Below, one piece after another: positions 1 through 10,665 of a stretch of DNA of 64,000 nucleotides (within the stretch, counting starts at the first letter, position 1; every line of letters begins with the position of its first letter). The notes below the pieces were generated by a model. That model saw only the letters and a list, made by a program, of their open reading frames with translations. It searched no databases and was not told the origin of the DNA. The stretch is from Chondrilla cf. caribensis (lineage: Eukaryota; Porifera; Demospongiae; Chondrillida; Chondrillidae), in NCBI GenBank assembly GCA_964020155.1, contig OZ026552.1, positions 1,092,501 to 1,156,500 of the forward strand, read 5' to 3'. The position numbers were made by a program, and so were the translations under genes.

Positions 1-1011
1 GCAGTACATACAGTGTTATAGGGTACGTACACACGCAAGTACTTACATACGTACATATGTAGGTGGATACTGCATACATGAGTATGTGTAGGTACATAAT
101 ACATGGTTGATACATACCTGAGAAGATGGAGGCGCTCTGGACAACTGGTGTATTGAGAATCCTTGAGGCATCCCAGCTGTGAGACCTGGACACACCAGCA
201 GTATGTCATGTACAGTATGTCATGCACTACAGTATGTACAGTATGTCATGCACAGTATGTCATGTACAGTATGTCATGTACAGTATGTCATGTACAGTAT
301 GTCATGCACAGTATGTGCACATCATGAAGTGTTCACATCCATGTACAGTGCAACTTGCTTGGTAAGTACCTTAAAGGGCACACAAAGTCTGTGTTTCTTA
401 TCAGAAGTATTTACTATCAGCACTGATTGACACAGTGTGAGTGTGTGAGCTAGGGACTGGGCAAAGTGTATTAAAGAGCTACAATTGAACTATACGCTAT
501 AGCTGTTTAGTAGACGATACAGGCCAATACGTTGGTTGGTACCTCTGTCTGGCTAGTGCGTGTGTACACGCCATTTGAGCAGCTCCCAACCATTGATAGT
601 GCAGTCTGCTTGGTAAGTGTAAATAAACCACAAGAGTATGTGTGTATGATGTTTGCAAGTACATACGTATGCATGTGTACAATGTTGGTATGTGTGTGTG
701 CATGCAAGCATGCGTGAATGTATGTGCATGTGCATGTATGCCTGTGTTTGTATATGTATGCATATGCATGTGATCATCCATTCGCATGCATACATGTATG
801 TATGTCCATATTAGCATGAAACGTGTAAGTATGTGTATACAAATGTACATACATATGTACGTACACACATTTTACCTAAGTTTCCGGATATCCCTGGAAT
901 ACCAGATCCATATAGGCTCTGACCAACAGGAGCATTGTAGAGGTATGGCTGGATAGAGAACCACACACACACGCAGAGGAGAGAGACTGAGTAAAATATG
1001 TAATACCAACC
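1..1011. other. Gene-free flank with short simple repeats
   Basis: No coding exon is recognised here. At about 197-320 there is a short tandem array of a 13-14 bp unit containing CAGTATGTCATG. From about 620 to 870 the sequence is rich in TGTATG/CATGCA-type simple sequence. The open frames here are low complexity. Confidence 0.6.
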
Positions 1012-1020
1012 ATGTATGTG

Positions 1021-1965
1021 TGGAGGATGGAGAGGATCGTGAGTGCTGGATGAAGGATGTGATGGTGTGTGGAGGATGGAGAGGGTCGTGAGTGGTGGAT
1101 GAAGGATGTGATGGTGTGTGGAGAATGGAGAGGGTCGTGAGTGGTGGATGAAGGATATGATGGTGTGTGGAGGATGGAGAGGGTCGTGAGTGGTGGATGA
1201 AGGATATGATGGTGTGTGGAGGATGGAGAGGGTCGTGAGTGCTGGATGAAGGATGTGATGGTGTGTTGAAGATGGAGAGGGTCGTGAGTGGTGGATGAAG
1301 GATATGATGGTGTGTGGAGGATGGAGAGGGTCGTGAGTGCTGGATGAAGGATGTGATGGTGTGTTGAAGATGGAGAGGGTCGTGAGTGGTGGATGAAGGA
1401 TGTGATGGTGTGTGGAGGATGGAGAGGGTCGTGAGTGGTGGATGAAGGATGTGATGGTGTGTGGAGGATGGAGAGGGTCGTGAGTGGTGGATGAAGGATA
1501 TGATGGTGTGTGGAGGATTGAGAGGGTCGTGAGTGGTGGATGAAGGATGTGATGATGTGTGGAGGATGGAGAGGGTCGTGAGTGGTGGATGAAGGATGTG
1601 ATGATGTGTGGAGGATGGAGAGGGTCGTGAGTGGTGGATGAAGGATGTGATGATGTGTGGAGGATGGAGAGGGCTGTGAGTGGTGGATGAAGGATATGAT
1701 GATGTGTGGAGGATGGAGAGGGTCGTGAGTGCTGGATGAAGGATGTGATGGTGTGTGGAGGATTGAGAGGGTCGTGAGTGGTGGATGAAGGATGTGATGG
1801 TGTGTGGAGGATGGAGAGGGTCGTGAGTGGTGGATGAAGGATGTGATGATGTGTGGAGGATGGAGAGGGTCCTGAGTGGTGGATGAAGGATGTGATGATG
1901 TGTGGAGGATGGAGAGGGTCGTGAGTGGTGGATGAAGGATATGATGGTGTGTGGAAGATGGTAGA
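1021..1965. repeat. 49-bp minisatellite, 19 full units
   Basis: Units begin with TGGAGGATGGAGAGG at 1021 and recur every 49 bp exactly (1070, 1119, ... 1903), with a partial 20th unit at 1952. No indel separates any two units. Substitutions recur at fixed positions: GGTGG/GCTGG, GATGT/GATAT, GATGG/GATGA, GGAGG/TGAAG. Because 49 is not a multiple of three and the unit lacks minus-strand stops, two long minus-strand frames (about 370 codons) stay open. They rotate the same His/Ser/Pro-rich peptide through all frames and are not evidence of a gene. Confidence 0.95.
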
Positions 1966-3156
1966 AATCCCTCAAAGGCGGTTGTGCCCAATACGTATTA
2001 AGTACAGACATAAGCTGCTTTCAACACACTATCTGTGGACCAAAAGAGTTTCAAATAGTTCGGAATATGTTAGCTAACTCTCTCAGAGAGTACTAGGGAA
2101 TGCAGTCTTTAAAGACGCTTCGTTCACCAAAGAACGCGTATTGGTCGCTTTGAAAACTTTGAGGCTTTAGTCGAAGTGCTTCTATAGCTCCTGACGCAGC
2201 CTGGAGTGATTCACCCGTAGTAATACTTAGCGACTTAGATGCTCTACTCTACATGGCCCAAGGTATCCGTGCTAGTACACATCCACAAAGTGATCACAAG
2301 GAAAATGAGAACGAATTACAATGTGGACTAGTTAAACTCTCTCTGTTCAGGCTCCTAATGACAATTGAGTCGCTGTTTTAGTTCCCTATAATGTAGGAGA
2401 CGAACAGAAGGTACAAGAGGCACTTACGTCTTTGTCGTTCCTCTGTCCTAAGGACATTATTCAATTCACTGCATAAGCTGATTGTCGTAGGAGGCGTGGT
2501 CCTCACGAAATATGGTAGGATTTTCCTCATGTGTGGTCCATGGTTAACGCAGCGATATTACACGGGAACGTGATATGGTTGTTTGTAAACAACTGCAGGC
2601 CTTTCTATTTAGCAGTTTGAAGGACCACGGGCCCATGTATTTTATACTGACCGCCCCGGACCGTTTACAGTCGTTATTGTAGAGTTTAGGGTCTATGGTC
2701 GATCTAGAGTAGCGTGGAGTGTCCAGCCAGACCGGGGGATTTAAACTATCCACCTAGTTGTGGAGTAATGTAGTGTCCCCTAGAGCTGGGCCCTGGTATA
2801 TTATACGTACAACATGTTACCTGTCCCCTAGAGATGTGTAGTGTTCCCTGTTGTGTATTATAATATATGTACCTGTTCTACCTACATACATATATATATA
2901 TACATAATTAGAGAAAGCTAAAGGAGAAGTCTTACCTAATAGTACACCATTAGACACACAAAATCCTCTATTCTCCTATTTTCTCCCATAAATTGAAAGA
3001 AGTTATACTAAACACCTAGGCCTCCGAATGTACCTAAGGTTATGGGCCACATATATACATGCAGAGATGGAAATTGTGTCAGCAAGTAGTTTATGCCATT
3101 AGCTAGCTATAGGTCTACGTACGAAAATATCAAATCGCTCAAGAATTACCCATTCC

Positions 3157-3158
<2 letters not shown>
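1966..3158. other. Unassigned intergenic sequence
   Basis: Unique-looking, AT-leaning sequence without a recognisable exon, RNA gene or repeat. Open frames are short and have no family signature. Confidence 0.5.

Positions 3159-3159
<1 letters not shown>

Positions 3160-3214
<55 letters not shown>
3160..3214. repeat. (AT)n microsatellite
   Basis: About 27 uninterrupted AT dinucleotides directly next to the foldback element that follows. The related element at 18.4 kb also has an (AT)n tract at one side, at 18703-18731. Confidence 0.95.
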
Positions 3215-3219
<5 letters not shown>

Positions 3220-3580
3220 AGCAGGAAAAGGGAAAGAACAAGGTAGGGATGAGGGGAATGAGAAGACCATCGGAGTTAGCAGCTTGTCAGAATGAGAAGA
3301 CTGTCGGAATATAACAATCCCTATATCAACAGCAGTTATTGCTTGTGCAATACACAGTCTGCAGCTGTTGATATAGGGATTGTTATATTCCGACAGTCTT
3401 CTCATTCTGACAAGCTGCTAACTCCGACGGTCTTCTCATTCCGACATGCTGCTAACTCCGACGGTCTTCTCATTCCGACATGCTGCTAACTCCGACGGTC
3501 TTCTCATTCCCCTCATCCCTACCTTGTTCTTTCCCTTTTTTGCTTGTCATACCTACATCCTTTAACATTTTAAAATGTTT
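3215..3580. mobile_element. Foldback (MITE-like) element, copy 1
   Basis: A long imperfect inverted repeat. The left arm contains GGAAAGAACAAGGTAGGGAT and then repeated GAATGAGAAGAC...CGGAGTTAGCAGC blocks. The right arm is its reverse complement, ending in ATCCCTACCTTGTTCTTTCC. The centre is a stem, ATAACAATCCCTATATCAAC and its complement. The right arm carries one to two extra tandem GCTAACTCCGACGGTCTTCT blocks, so the arms are unequal. No transposase is present. A second copy lies at 18393-18680. Confidence 0.85.
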
Positions 3581-3593
3581 TTATTATCATAAC

Positions 3594-3662
3594 CATACCT
3601 GTGACAAAAAGGATACAAACAAGCATAATATGCTTGTTTGTATCCTTTTTGTCACAGGTATG
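3594..3662. repeat. Perfect 34-bp palindrome
   Basis: The 34-base arm at 3594-3627 is exactly complementary to 3629-3662, with a single-base centre. It starts CATACCTGTGACAAAAAGG. It directly abuts the right end of the foldback element and the tRNA-like sequence that follows, so it may be a separate tiny MITE or the end of a larger composite insertion. Confidence 0.9.
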
Positions 3663-3699
3663 TGATGCAAATGTGTATGATTTGGAAAAAAATATATAA

Positions 3700-3795
3700 A
3701 AATTTCGTCTTCTCGGGAATTCGAACCAACCAAACTCGCTATAAACCCTGTCATTTGCTCATTGAGCCATCGTGACTCATTGTTATGAAGTAAGC
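3700..3795 (-). mobile_element. Possible tRNA-derived SINE head (pol III A/B boxes)
   Basis: On the minus strand TGGCTCAATGAGC (3769-3757) resembles a tRNA A box. GGTTCGAATTCCC (3727-3715), 29 bases downstream, resembles a B box; this spacing is normal for a tRNA. The implied T stem does not pair well, so a functional tRNA is unlikely and a tRNA-derived SINE or decayed tRNA gene is preferred. Confidence 0.4.
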
Positions 3796-4426
3796 GAATA
3801 TTCTTAATTGAACAAGATGGCGGATTATTATGAGGCAGTCGCCGTATAGTGCTGGAAATGCCACAGTCACCATATGTAGTACAATGTTAACAAAAGTAGG
3901 AAAGGGCACTCCGCGCTATAAAATTAAAATCGTTCGTGTGAAAATTAGCTCCATAGCTCTAGCCAAAACTTCGGTAGTTGTGGATATAAATTTGACAAGA
4001 AGAATAAGAAGTCCGAAATTTTGACCTTTTATTTTTTTGACCTTTCGCCGTTCGCCACTTCAGCTACGTCCCCTCCACTTGTTAGTAGATTTCTTACTAC
4101 TAAAATTAGCCGAAAACGACTTTTAAATGCTGGTAGGGGCTTAGTACCTGTCCATAGACGATATTTTGCGAAACATTAATGTATGCGTGCTATAGGCCGC
4201 CATGTTTTTTTTCGCGTCATCCCTACATATAGAGTGCTATCGCACTCTATGATAAAGCAACATTGGGTACATAATCAGGTTATAGAAAGCCATATCATAT
4301 AGAGCTCAGCTGCAGTCATCAGTCTCTATTTCACTCATGCAACACTCCTGCTGAGTTGATCTAATCTGACTGTAAGATTGTCTCTGCATGTTTTTGAGGA
4401 CTGGAAAGTTGTTCCAGACACTTCAC
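3796..4426. other. Unassigned sequence, probably transposon-derived
   Basis: No exon recognised. A perfect short hairpin, ATAGAGTGC...GCACTCTAT, lies at about 4229-4250 and may mark an element end. Confidence 0.4.
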
Positions 4427-5284
4427 TCAACCATTGAGAGCAATTCTGACCGACAGGACAGACTGGCCGTAATTTTTGTGTAGAGTGACATTGCCAAGAG
4501 CGCCTGAGGTGTTTTCCAGGTGTGTTTTGATGCCTGCTACCTCCTCCTTGATGGAAAAGGATGACTGTAGCATTACTTCAAACTGTTGCCCAAGAAGTTT
4601 GAATGTTCTCCGAGACTGTTCCAAATCCTGTACAATCTTGCATGTGGAATGAGTTCCTCCTCCCCCTGCCATCATGCACACCCATGGCAAAAGAGCCTAC
4701 TGGTCCTGCCACTAGATATCCGAGAGTACTTGCTACGACAGTCCCTACGACAGTCAATCCGTACCCACTACTTTTGTGGCTTCTTTTCTTCTTCTGACCT
4801 CTCTTTCCTTGCGTCTGCACTCCTCGGCTGCAGTGGTACAGGTTCGGATTGCTAATTCAGCAGCCTCTTCAAACTCTTCATAGCATCTCCCAGCTCTGAG
4901 CATGTTTTGCTGTAACTGTTTAATGAGATCGTTGAGTGGGCAGTAATCAGGTTGGTAAAGTATGAAAAACCAGAAATTCCAATGCCAATTAACTCCTCTT
5001 TGAGCATTCTTCATCATATCGGATTGGGAAGTGCATAGAAAGGTGAGTGCACAGACCTGGTCAAGAAACTGTCTTGCCTTTGTAGCAGCCAAGGACAAAT
5101 CATGCAGTGCTTGTCGAATCTGGTGAGTCTGTCTAACTTCTTCACTGAAGTCGTGAAGGGAAGATATATAGCCGTGCACTCTCTCTAGAGAGGGTAAAAT
5201 GTTACCACAGAAGTTCTCGACCGACTGAGACAACTGCACTAGGCCTTCTGTCAATTGTTGGAGGCCAGATACAAACACCAGCAT
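4427..5284 (-). pseudogene. Coiled-coil / glycine-rich hydrophobic protein, frames broken
   Basis: Three overlapping minus-strand frames read as one protein split by two frameshifts. The first (5284-4754, ATG at 5284) gives about 176 residues of amphipathic helix with heptad-like leucines, ending in a basic stretch (EREVRRRKEA). The second (through about 4820-4680) adds a Gly-rich hydrophobic segment, LTVVGTVVASTLGYLVAGP. The third (4690-4427) continues with another helical segment and a stop at 4427. Helix, glycine-rich membrane-like segment, helix is the layout of apolipoprotein-L-like and several interferon-induced small proteins, but I do not recognise a specific family. The first shift falls in an AGAAGAAGAAAAGAAG tract, where a sequencing error is possible. 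No short intron with acceptable sites repairs the frames. Either a recent pseudogene or indel errors in a live gene. Confidence 0.45.
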
Positions 5285-5825
5285 AAGTTGTACGTTTTCT
5301 CCTTTGATCCTTCACTCTGATCGTTGTTCTAGACAAAAACTACAAGTTACAACTTGTTGCCAGAAAGTTCTTTTCATAAACAACACAACTGATTGACTTG
5401 ACTGGTGTTATGGAACGGTTTGGCTTCCCAAATATCTACGTATATATGTACATGTTTGGCAGAAATGTGATGGGGATTCCCCAATGTTTGTCCCTTACAG
5501 CCTGATTACATCATTACTTCTAATTCATCACTTATGAACATGAACTATAATGAATTCGTGCACAAAAGAATCAATTTTGATCTGCTTAAACCACTGCTAA
5601 AATGTTCCAAAAATCAATTACTGAACCAATTAGTCAAAAGTAGTCGTGATATTTCAAAACAGTGAATACTCCTCTTATCAAGTCTGTGGCACCAGTTGCT
5701 CCACTAGTCTCACATCACCGGATGCATTCCTTTATGTTCTTGTTAGAACAAGAAGGGGTCTAGTATGTCTGATCTCATACTCATGTACTGTATGCATGTA
5801 CTGTGTGTATTGTATGTACTGTATG

Positions 5826-5828
<3 letters not shown>
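5285..5828. other. Gene-free stretch upstream of the broken gene
   Basis: No exon recognised. A possible 3' splice site on the minus strand (GATCAG before the ATG at 5284) could join an upstream exon that I cannot identify. Confidence 0.35.
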
Positions 5829-5895
<67 letters not shown>

Positions 5896-5928
5896 GTTTG
5901 TGTGTGTGTGTGCGCGTGTGTGTGTGTG

Positions 5929-6008
<80 letters not shown>
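5829..6008. repeat. (GT)n microsatellite
   Basis: About 180 bp of GT repeats with a few GC/TT interruptions. Cys-Val and Thr-His open frames here are artefacts. Confidence 0.95.
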
Positions 6009-6012
<4 letters not shown>

Positions 6013-6186
6013 ACATTAATTAGTAGCTAGTAGATGGACACACAATAAATTCTGAGGGTCACCCTCAAAGCCATTTAGTCTATGATCATTTGTTTTTCGT
6101 GATTCAAGTGAGGCTCACTATAGGTCTGCCTCATTGTAATGAAATCACATTTGATAGCTTAATATGCACTGTCATGCAATGCATAT

Positions 6187-6189
<3 letters not shown>

Positions 6190-6285
<96 letters not shown>

Positions 6286-6360
6286 CACGGTCACATGCAC
6301 ACACATGCACACAAACACACGCACACACAAACACACACACACACACACACATACACACAC

Positions 6361-6427
<67 letters not shown>
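6190..6427. repeat. (CA)n microsatellite
   Basis: About 240 bp of CA repeats with interruptions. It is opposite in polarity to the (GT)n tract 180 bp to the left, so transcripts could form a long hairpin. Confidence 0.95.
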
Positions 6428-6429
<2 letters not shown>

Positions 6430-6696
6430 CAATATTCACCTCATCCAATGCATATTGAAATAAATACAGAATAGGATCACTATACACATAAGTAGTTGAT
6501 GGTGGAATTTGATGGTTAGATTAAATCCACCATCATCGGTGGGATGTTTCCACCAGTGTTTTACAGTGTATAGTGTGTACGTGGTACGTGCATACAGGTC
6601 ATGTGGTTAGCTCAATGATGCATACGTACATGTACCTCAGCTATGTGTACAGCCATCGCATGTATAACAAGACCCCCATTAATTGGACATCTCTAG

Positions 6697-6762
6697 GTAC
6701 AATGATTCAAATCACCATCATCTCATTGGTCAATCTAATTGACCAGTGAATAATCATTGTAC
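6697..6762. repeat. 66-bp hairpin
   Basis: GTACAATGATT at 6697-6707 is complementary to AATCATTGTAC ending at 6762. An inner TTGGTCAAT/ATTGACCA pairing lies between. Probably a tiny foldback element. Confidence 0.7.
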
Positions 6763-7261
6763 CTTAGCCTATCAGTCTTAATCAGTGTGTATTTTTAGTT
6801 ATTTGTGCCTGATGAAACCTGAGAAGGGTGAAACGTTGCACCGAGTAAATTATTGTTTGACGAAACTACATGACGGTGCTGCGAAAATAGTCCCAATAAA
6901 CCTCAACATATCTCACTCTAGTCGTTCTACCGGATAAAAAATGAGAGTTCTTTACACTAAACAGCTGACTGACTTGATCAATGCCAAGTATAGGTTGCAT
7001 GGGCTTCTCACACATCCATATATGTACCTAATGGTCAGTCACATGATGGGGACTCCCCACATTTGTCCCTTATGGTGGTTGTAGGATCTATGCTGATGAC
7101 CTGATTGTATCATTTTGATAAAGTACACATACAGTACTGTAATACAGTATATTATAGTATAGTGTTAAGGGTCAGGAGCCAACAAAGTGTCAGACCAGGT
7201 GATACAATTGACCTGTGTCCACCACAAGAAACATAACATGAGTACTATCACCTTAGACATG

Positions 7262-7447
7262 TCATGAGTGAGGAGAGTTTGATGAAAGTGATCTTCGGAT
7301 ATCTTCTGCAATGGAGGGGTATCCAGCATCCTTGATGGCTATCAATACGGTCTTCCAAAATTTTGGAGATTCCCCTGTTCTCCTCACACCAGAGAACCAC
7401 AGCAAGAACATAGCCATGGAAATGGAGGTACCACCAGCGAGTGGATA
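7262..7447 (-). pseudogene. Remnant of the Death-domain exon
   Basis: Read on the minus strand in the frame ending TGA at 7264-7262, this matches the terminal exon of the ankyrin-Roc-COR gene at 12072-12394. It keeps the run WKTVLIAIKDAGYPSIAED found in the intact gene and the following RRSLSSN. The 3' flanking bases (ACCACAAGAAACATAACATGAGTACTATCA) are also shared with 12032-12061, so exon and flank were duplicated together. Upstream, homology stops at an in-frame TGA near 7447, so only about 60 codons remain. It lies about 800 bp before the first USP9X-like exon, on the opposite strand. Confidence 0.8.
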
Positions 7448-7907
7448 AAGTCAAATAAAATCACTGTTATTCAAATGTGTCACATTGCACACTTAATACC
7501 TAGTATCTGTTTGAGTATCTATGCTAGTATAAGCTGCCATTACTGTAGTGTCTTAATGGGCGTATATATTTATATGAGGGCGTTTATCGAAGGCATGGGC
7601 AGAATACATCGTCAGATGTCACTGTCAGAGCTTCAACTAGGGTTGTATTCTATTTCGTATCTTGATATAATAGGTTAATTAACTGGTAGGTTTGTGAAAG
7701 AAGAGGATTAAGATGGGTTGTGACTGTGGTTCGATTCCGAAAGAGTGGAAATGATTAAAATTGAAGAAGAAAGAAATAGTGAGTTTACTATTTAGTCTTA
7801 TGGTGAGATCCGCTAAGGTACGTAGTTATGTTTGAGGTCTTAAGTGGAACCAAACTTTAGACAGCATACGAGTCATCTCTGGGATACTTGAAAGACTTGC
7901 TACCACT

Positions 7908-8112
7908 ATGAGTGTGCCGTAACCATGGTGAACAAGCGGCAGTGTCTAACACCCTAGGGAGACATTGTCTTATCTCAGTACATATGTGCACACCTACATA
8001 ACTGATTGTATCCATACCTGTCCTGTCAGCTTGCTTGTGAGGTGTGGGACTTGTGTACATAGTTTGAATGTGCTGTTGATTTGAGCTGTAGATATTTAAC
8101 CCAGAGGGTGAC
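7908..8112. mobile_element. Dispersed repeat, about 205 bp, copy 1
   Basis: Begins ATGAGTGTGCCGTAACCATGG and ends CCCAGAGGGTGAC. A second copy with about 17 extra bases lies at 10353-10572. Both are in the same orientation and both are in non-exonic DNA. No clear terminal inverted repeat, so the class is unknown. Confidence 0.75.
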
Positions 8113-8255
8113 ATATTAGAAGTAGCTCTGAACTTTCACGATATTATACATTTGCATGTATGGTGTACATATTATACGTACATATAGAATACTGTCAGAA
8201 GTTTCCAAGGTGTTGCAGGTACTTTTATGGTGGTAGTTTTCTTGATGCTCCCCAG

Positions 8256-9250
8256 GAATTGAAGAGCCAGTGTTTTGGTGGAGAGTATACCGGAGAGGTG
8301 TATGACCAAGACTTGAGAAGGTGTGGATGTTGTTTGTTTGTTTGTATCCAAGTGTTTTGACACAGGCACATGTATGCTTGTAATGGGTGTTTGTAGCACT
8401 TGTTAAAGTGAACAGTACATACGTCATGTACTCTTAAAGTGTACTGTGTACATACACACATGCTTATGGATCATTTCTCCTATCTCCCACTCCTCCAATG
8501 GTGTGTACAGGTCTCAGTTCAGGAGACAGAAGCGATGGTGGAGTGCTTACCTGTTATTCTATGAGAGAAAAGACTACACAAAAGAGCTAGAAGCCATGCA
8601 GTTGAAAGTTGGTTGGGCTCTGTTAAATGTTGTCTGTGGTGTATTGAATGTATTTTACATAGGCATATTGTACGTACATAAGTGGTGTATTGTATGCGTT
8701 ATAGTGAATTTCTGTTAATCCACCACTGCTCCATCTCCAGACCTTTCCATCTGCCACAATTTCTCAATGTCAATATAGTATACGTACAAGTACTAACAAA
8801 TGTGCAGTAAATCGTTGATCTGCCATACTCTTGGAAAACAAATTGTGTCAGATTAACAAGAATTCACTGTATGTGTGTGCTGTATTACATGTAGTGCATG
8901 TATCATTGTGTAAGTAGTATATGCATTGTATTACATGTAGTGTACGTATGTATCATTTTGTATGAAGTATGTATATGCATTGTATTATATGTGTTGTATT
9001 GTATACACACGTACGTACACACATTGTGTCTTCAAGTTCCTTTCTCCCTGTGTTCAGACCCCTCAGCGACTGAAACCTTCACCGAGATTCACATCAAGGT
9101 ACAGAGTGCTGTTCTGAGGAGGAACCTCAAGTTTGCCCACCACAAGTCCCACTTCAACCACACCTACTACGCCTTCATCAAGCAAGTCCTGATAGCCAAT
9201 GCCAGCATCGTGAGGGTCAAGGTGGACTTGACGAAGGGAAAACCACCAAC

Positions 9251-9323
<73 letters not shown>

Positions 9324-9336
9324 TGTGTGTGTGTAT

Positions 9337-9403
<67 letters not shown>

Positions 9404-10619
9404 TGTGTGAGGTGTGTGTGTGTGTGGTGTGTGTGTGTGGCTGTGTGTGTGTGTGTGTGTGGGTGTGTGGGTGTGGTGTGTGTGTAATGTGTGTGGGTGT
9501 AGTGTGTGGGTGTGGGTATGTGTATGTGTATGTGAGGATGTGGGTGTCTGTGTCTGTGAGGGTGGGTTTGAGTGTGTACTACTTCCTCTTCCTCCAGTTC
9601 CTGTCTGTACCACTTCCTGTATGTACTTCAACTTCCTGTTTTACCTCCCCTGCAGCTCTCCACTTGTCAGGTGATCGAGATGCGACAGTACACCAACCTC
9701 CTCATGCACGTCTCTCTACTGGAGGACTCCTGGATCCACAGGAGAATGGTCGTGATGCTGAAGGGCCAGGAGAACAAGATGGAGGGCATGGTGTCCATCA
9801 TTCAGGAGGCCAAGAGCAGATACCAGAAGAAGGCATACCTAGCCATCAAGTTCCCTGTCAACCTATTCCACGAGTGAGTCACTGAGTCACTGAGTCACTG
9901 AGTGTGCTCTAAAGTGGCATTCTGTCACTGTGTGTCAAATGTCCTCATCAAATTCCACTCGGCAAAATTTCAAAATTGGAAAAAGGTTCCAATTTTTCTG
10001 ACTGCATGTCTTTAAAAATCACAGCGGATTGATGTTTGTGGTGCATTTGTTCAGGGTTTCATTGCCCTCTACCACTCTGATTTGGATTTCAATTGCCATT
10101 TTGTATCATTTCTGCTCCCATTCCTGACTTTACCAGCAAGTTGATCCAGCTTGCATTCCCACTTCCATTTCAAATCCACAGATCCCAACTTGCAGTTTCT
10201 ATCCTGTACGAGGACGCTGAACTCAAGCAGCTGTGGCGTTATGTGGTCAAATGGCTCGGGTCAGAACTGGAGCGCAAGTCCTACCCCACCAGTTACCCAT
10301 ATTTGAACTGGTCCCCACCTGCTCAATCCAATGAGATCACTAATGGGTAAGAATGAGTGTGCCGTAACCATGGTGAAAAAGTGGCAGTGTCGGCCATCTT
10401 AATGCCTAACACCCTAGGGAGACATTGTCTTATCTCAGTACATATGTGCACACCTACATAACTGGTTGTATCCGTACCTGTCCTGTCAGTTTGCTTGTGA
10501 GGTGTGGGACTTATGTACATAGTTTGAATGTGCTGTTGATCGGAGCTGTAGATATTTGACCCAGAGGGTGACTTTAATAGGATGTGAACACATGTTTATA
10601 TTTGTTTGATGTTTATTTG

Positions 10620-10665
<46 letters not shown>

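Noticed and set aside
1021..1965. Regularly spaced array resembling a CRISPR
   Set aside because: Units are contiguous with no variable spacers, and the genome is eukaryotic.
872..2011. Two minus-strand open frames of about 370 codons
   Set aside because: They are the 49-bp minisatellite read without stops; the peptide cycles through frames and has no domain or splice context.
5646..6487. Cys/Val and Thr/His open frames on both strands
   Set aside because: Translations of (GT)n/(CA)n repeats; the same applies at 9.2, 21.3, 36.4, 49.1 and 55.1 kb.
6801..6860. Hammerhead-ribozyme-like CTGATGA...GAAAC, as in Penelope-like elements
   Set aside because: Core strings are present but stem III would be only two pairs and the flanks do not form stem I; at most a decayed retroelement tail.
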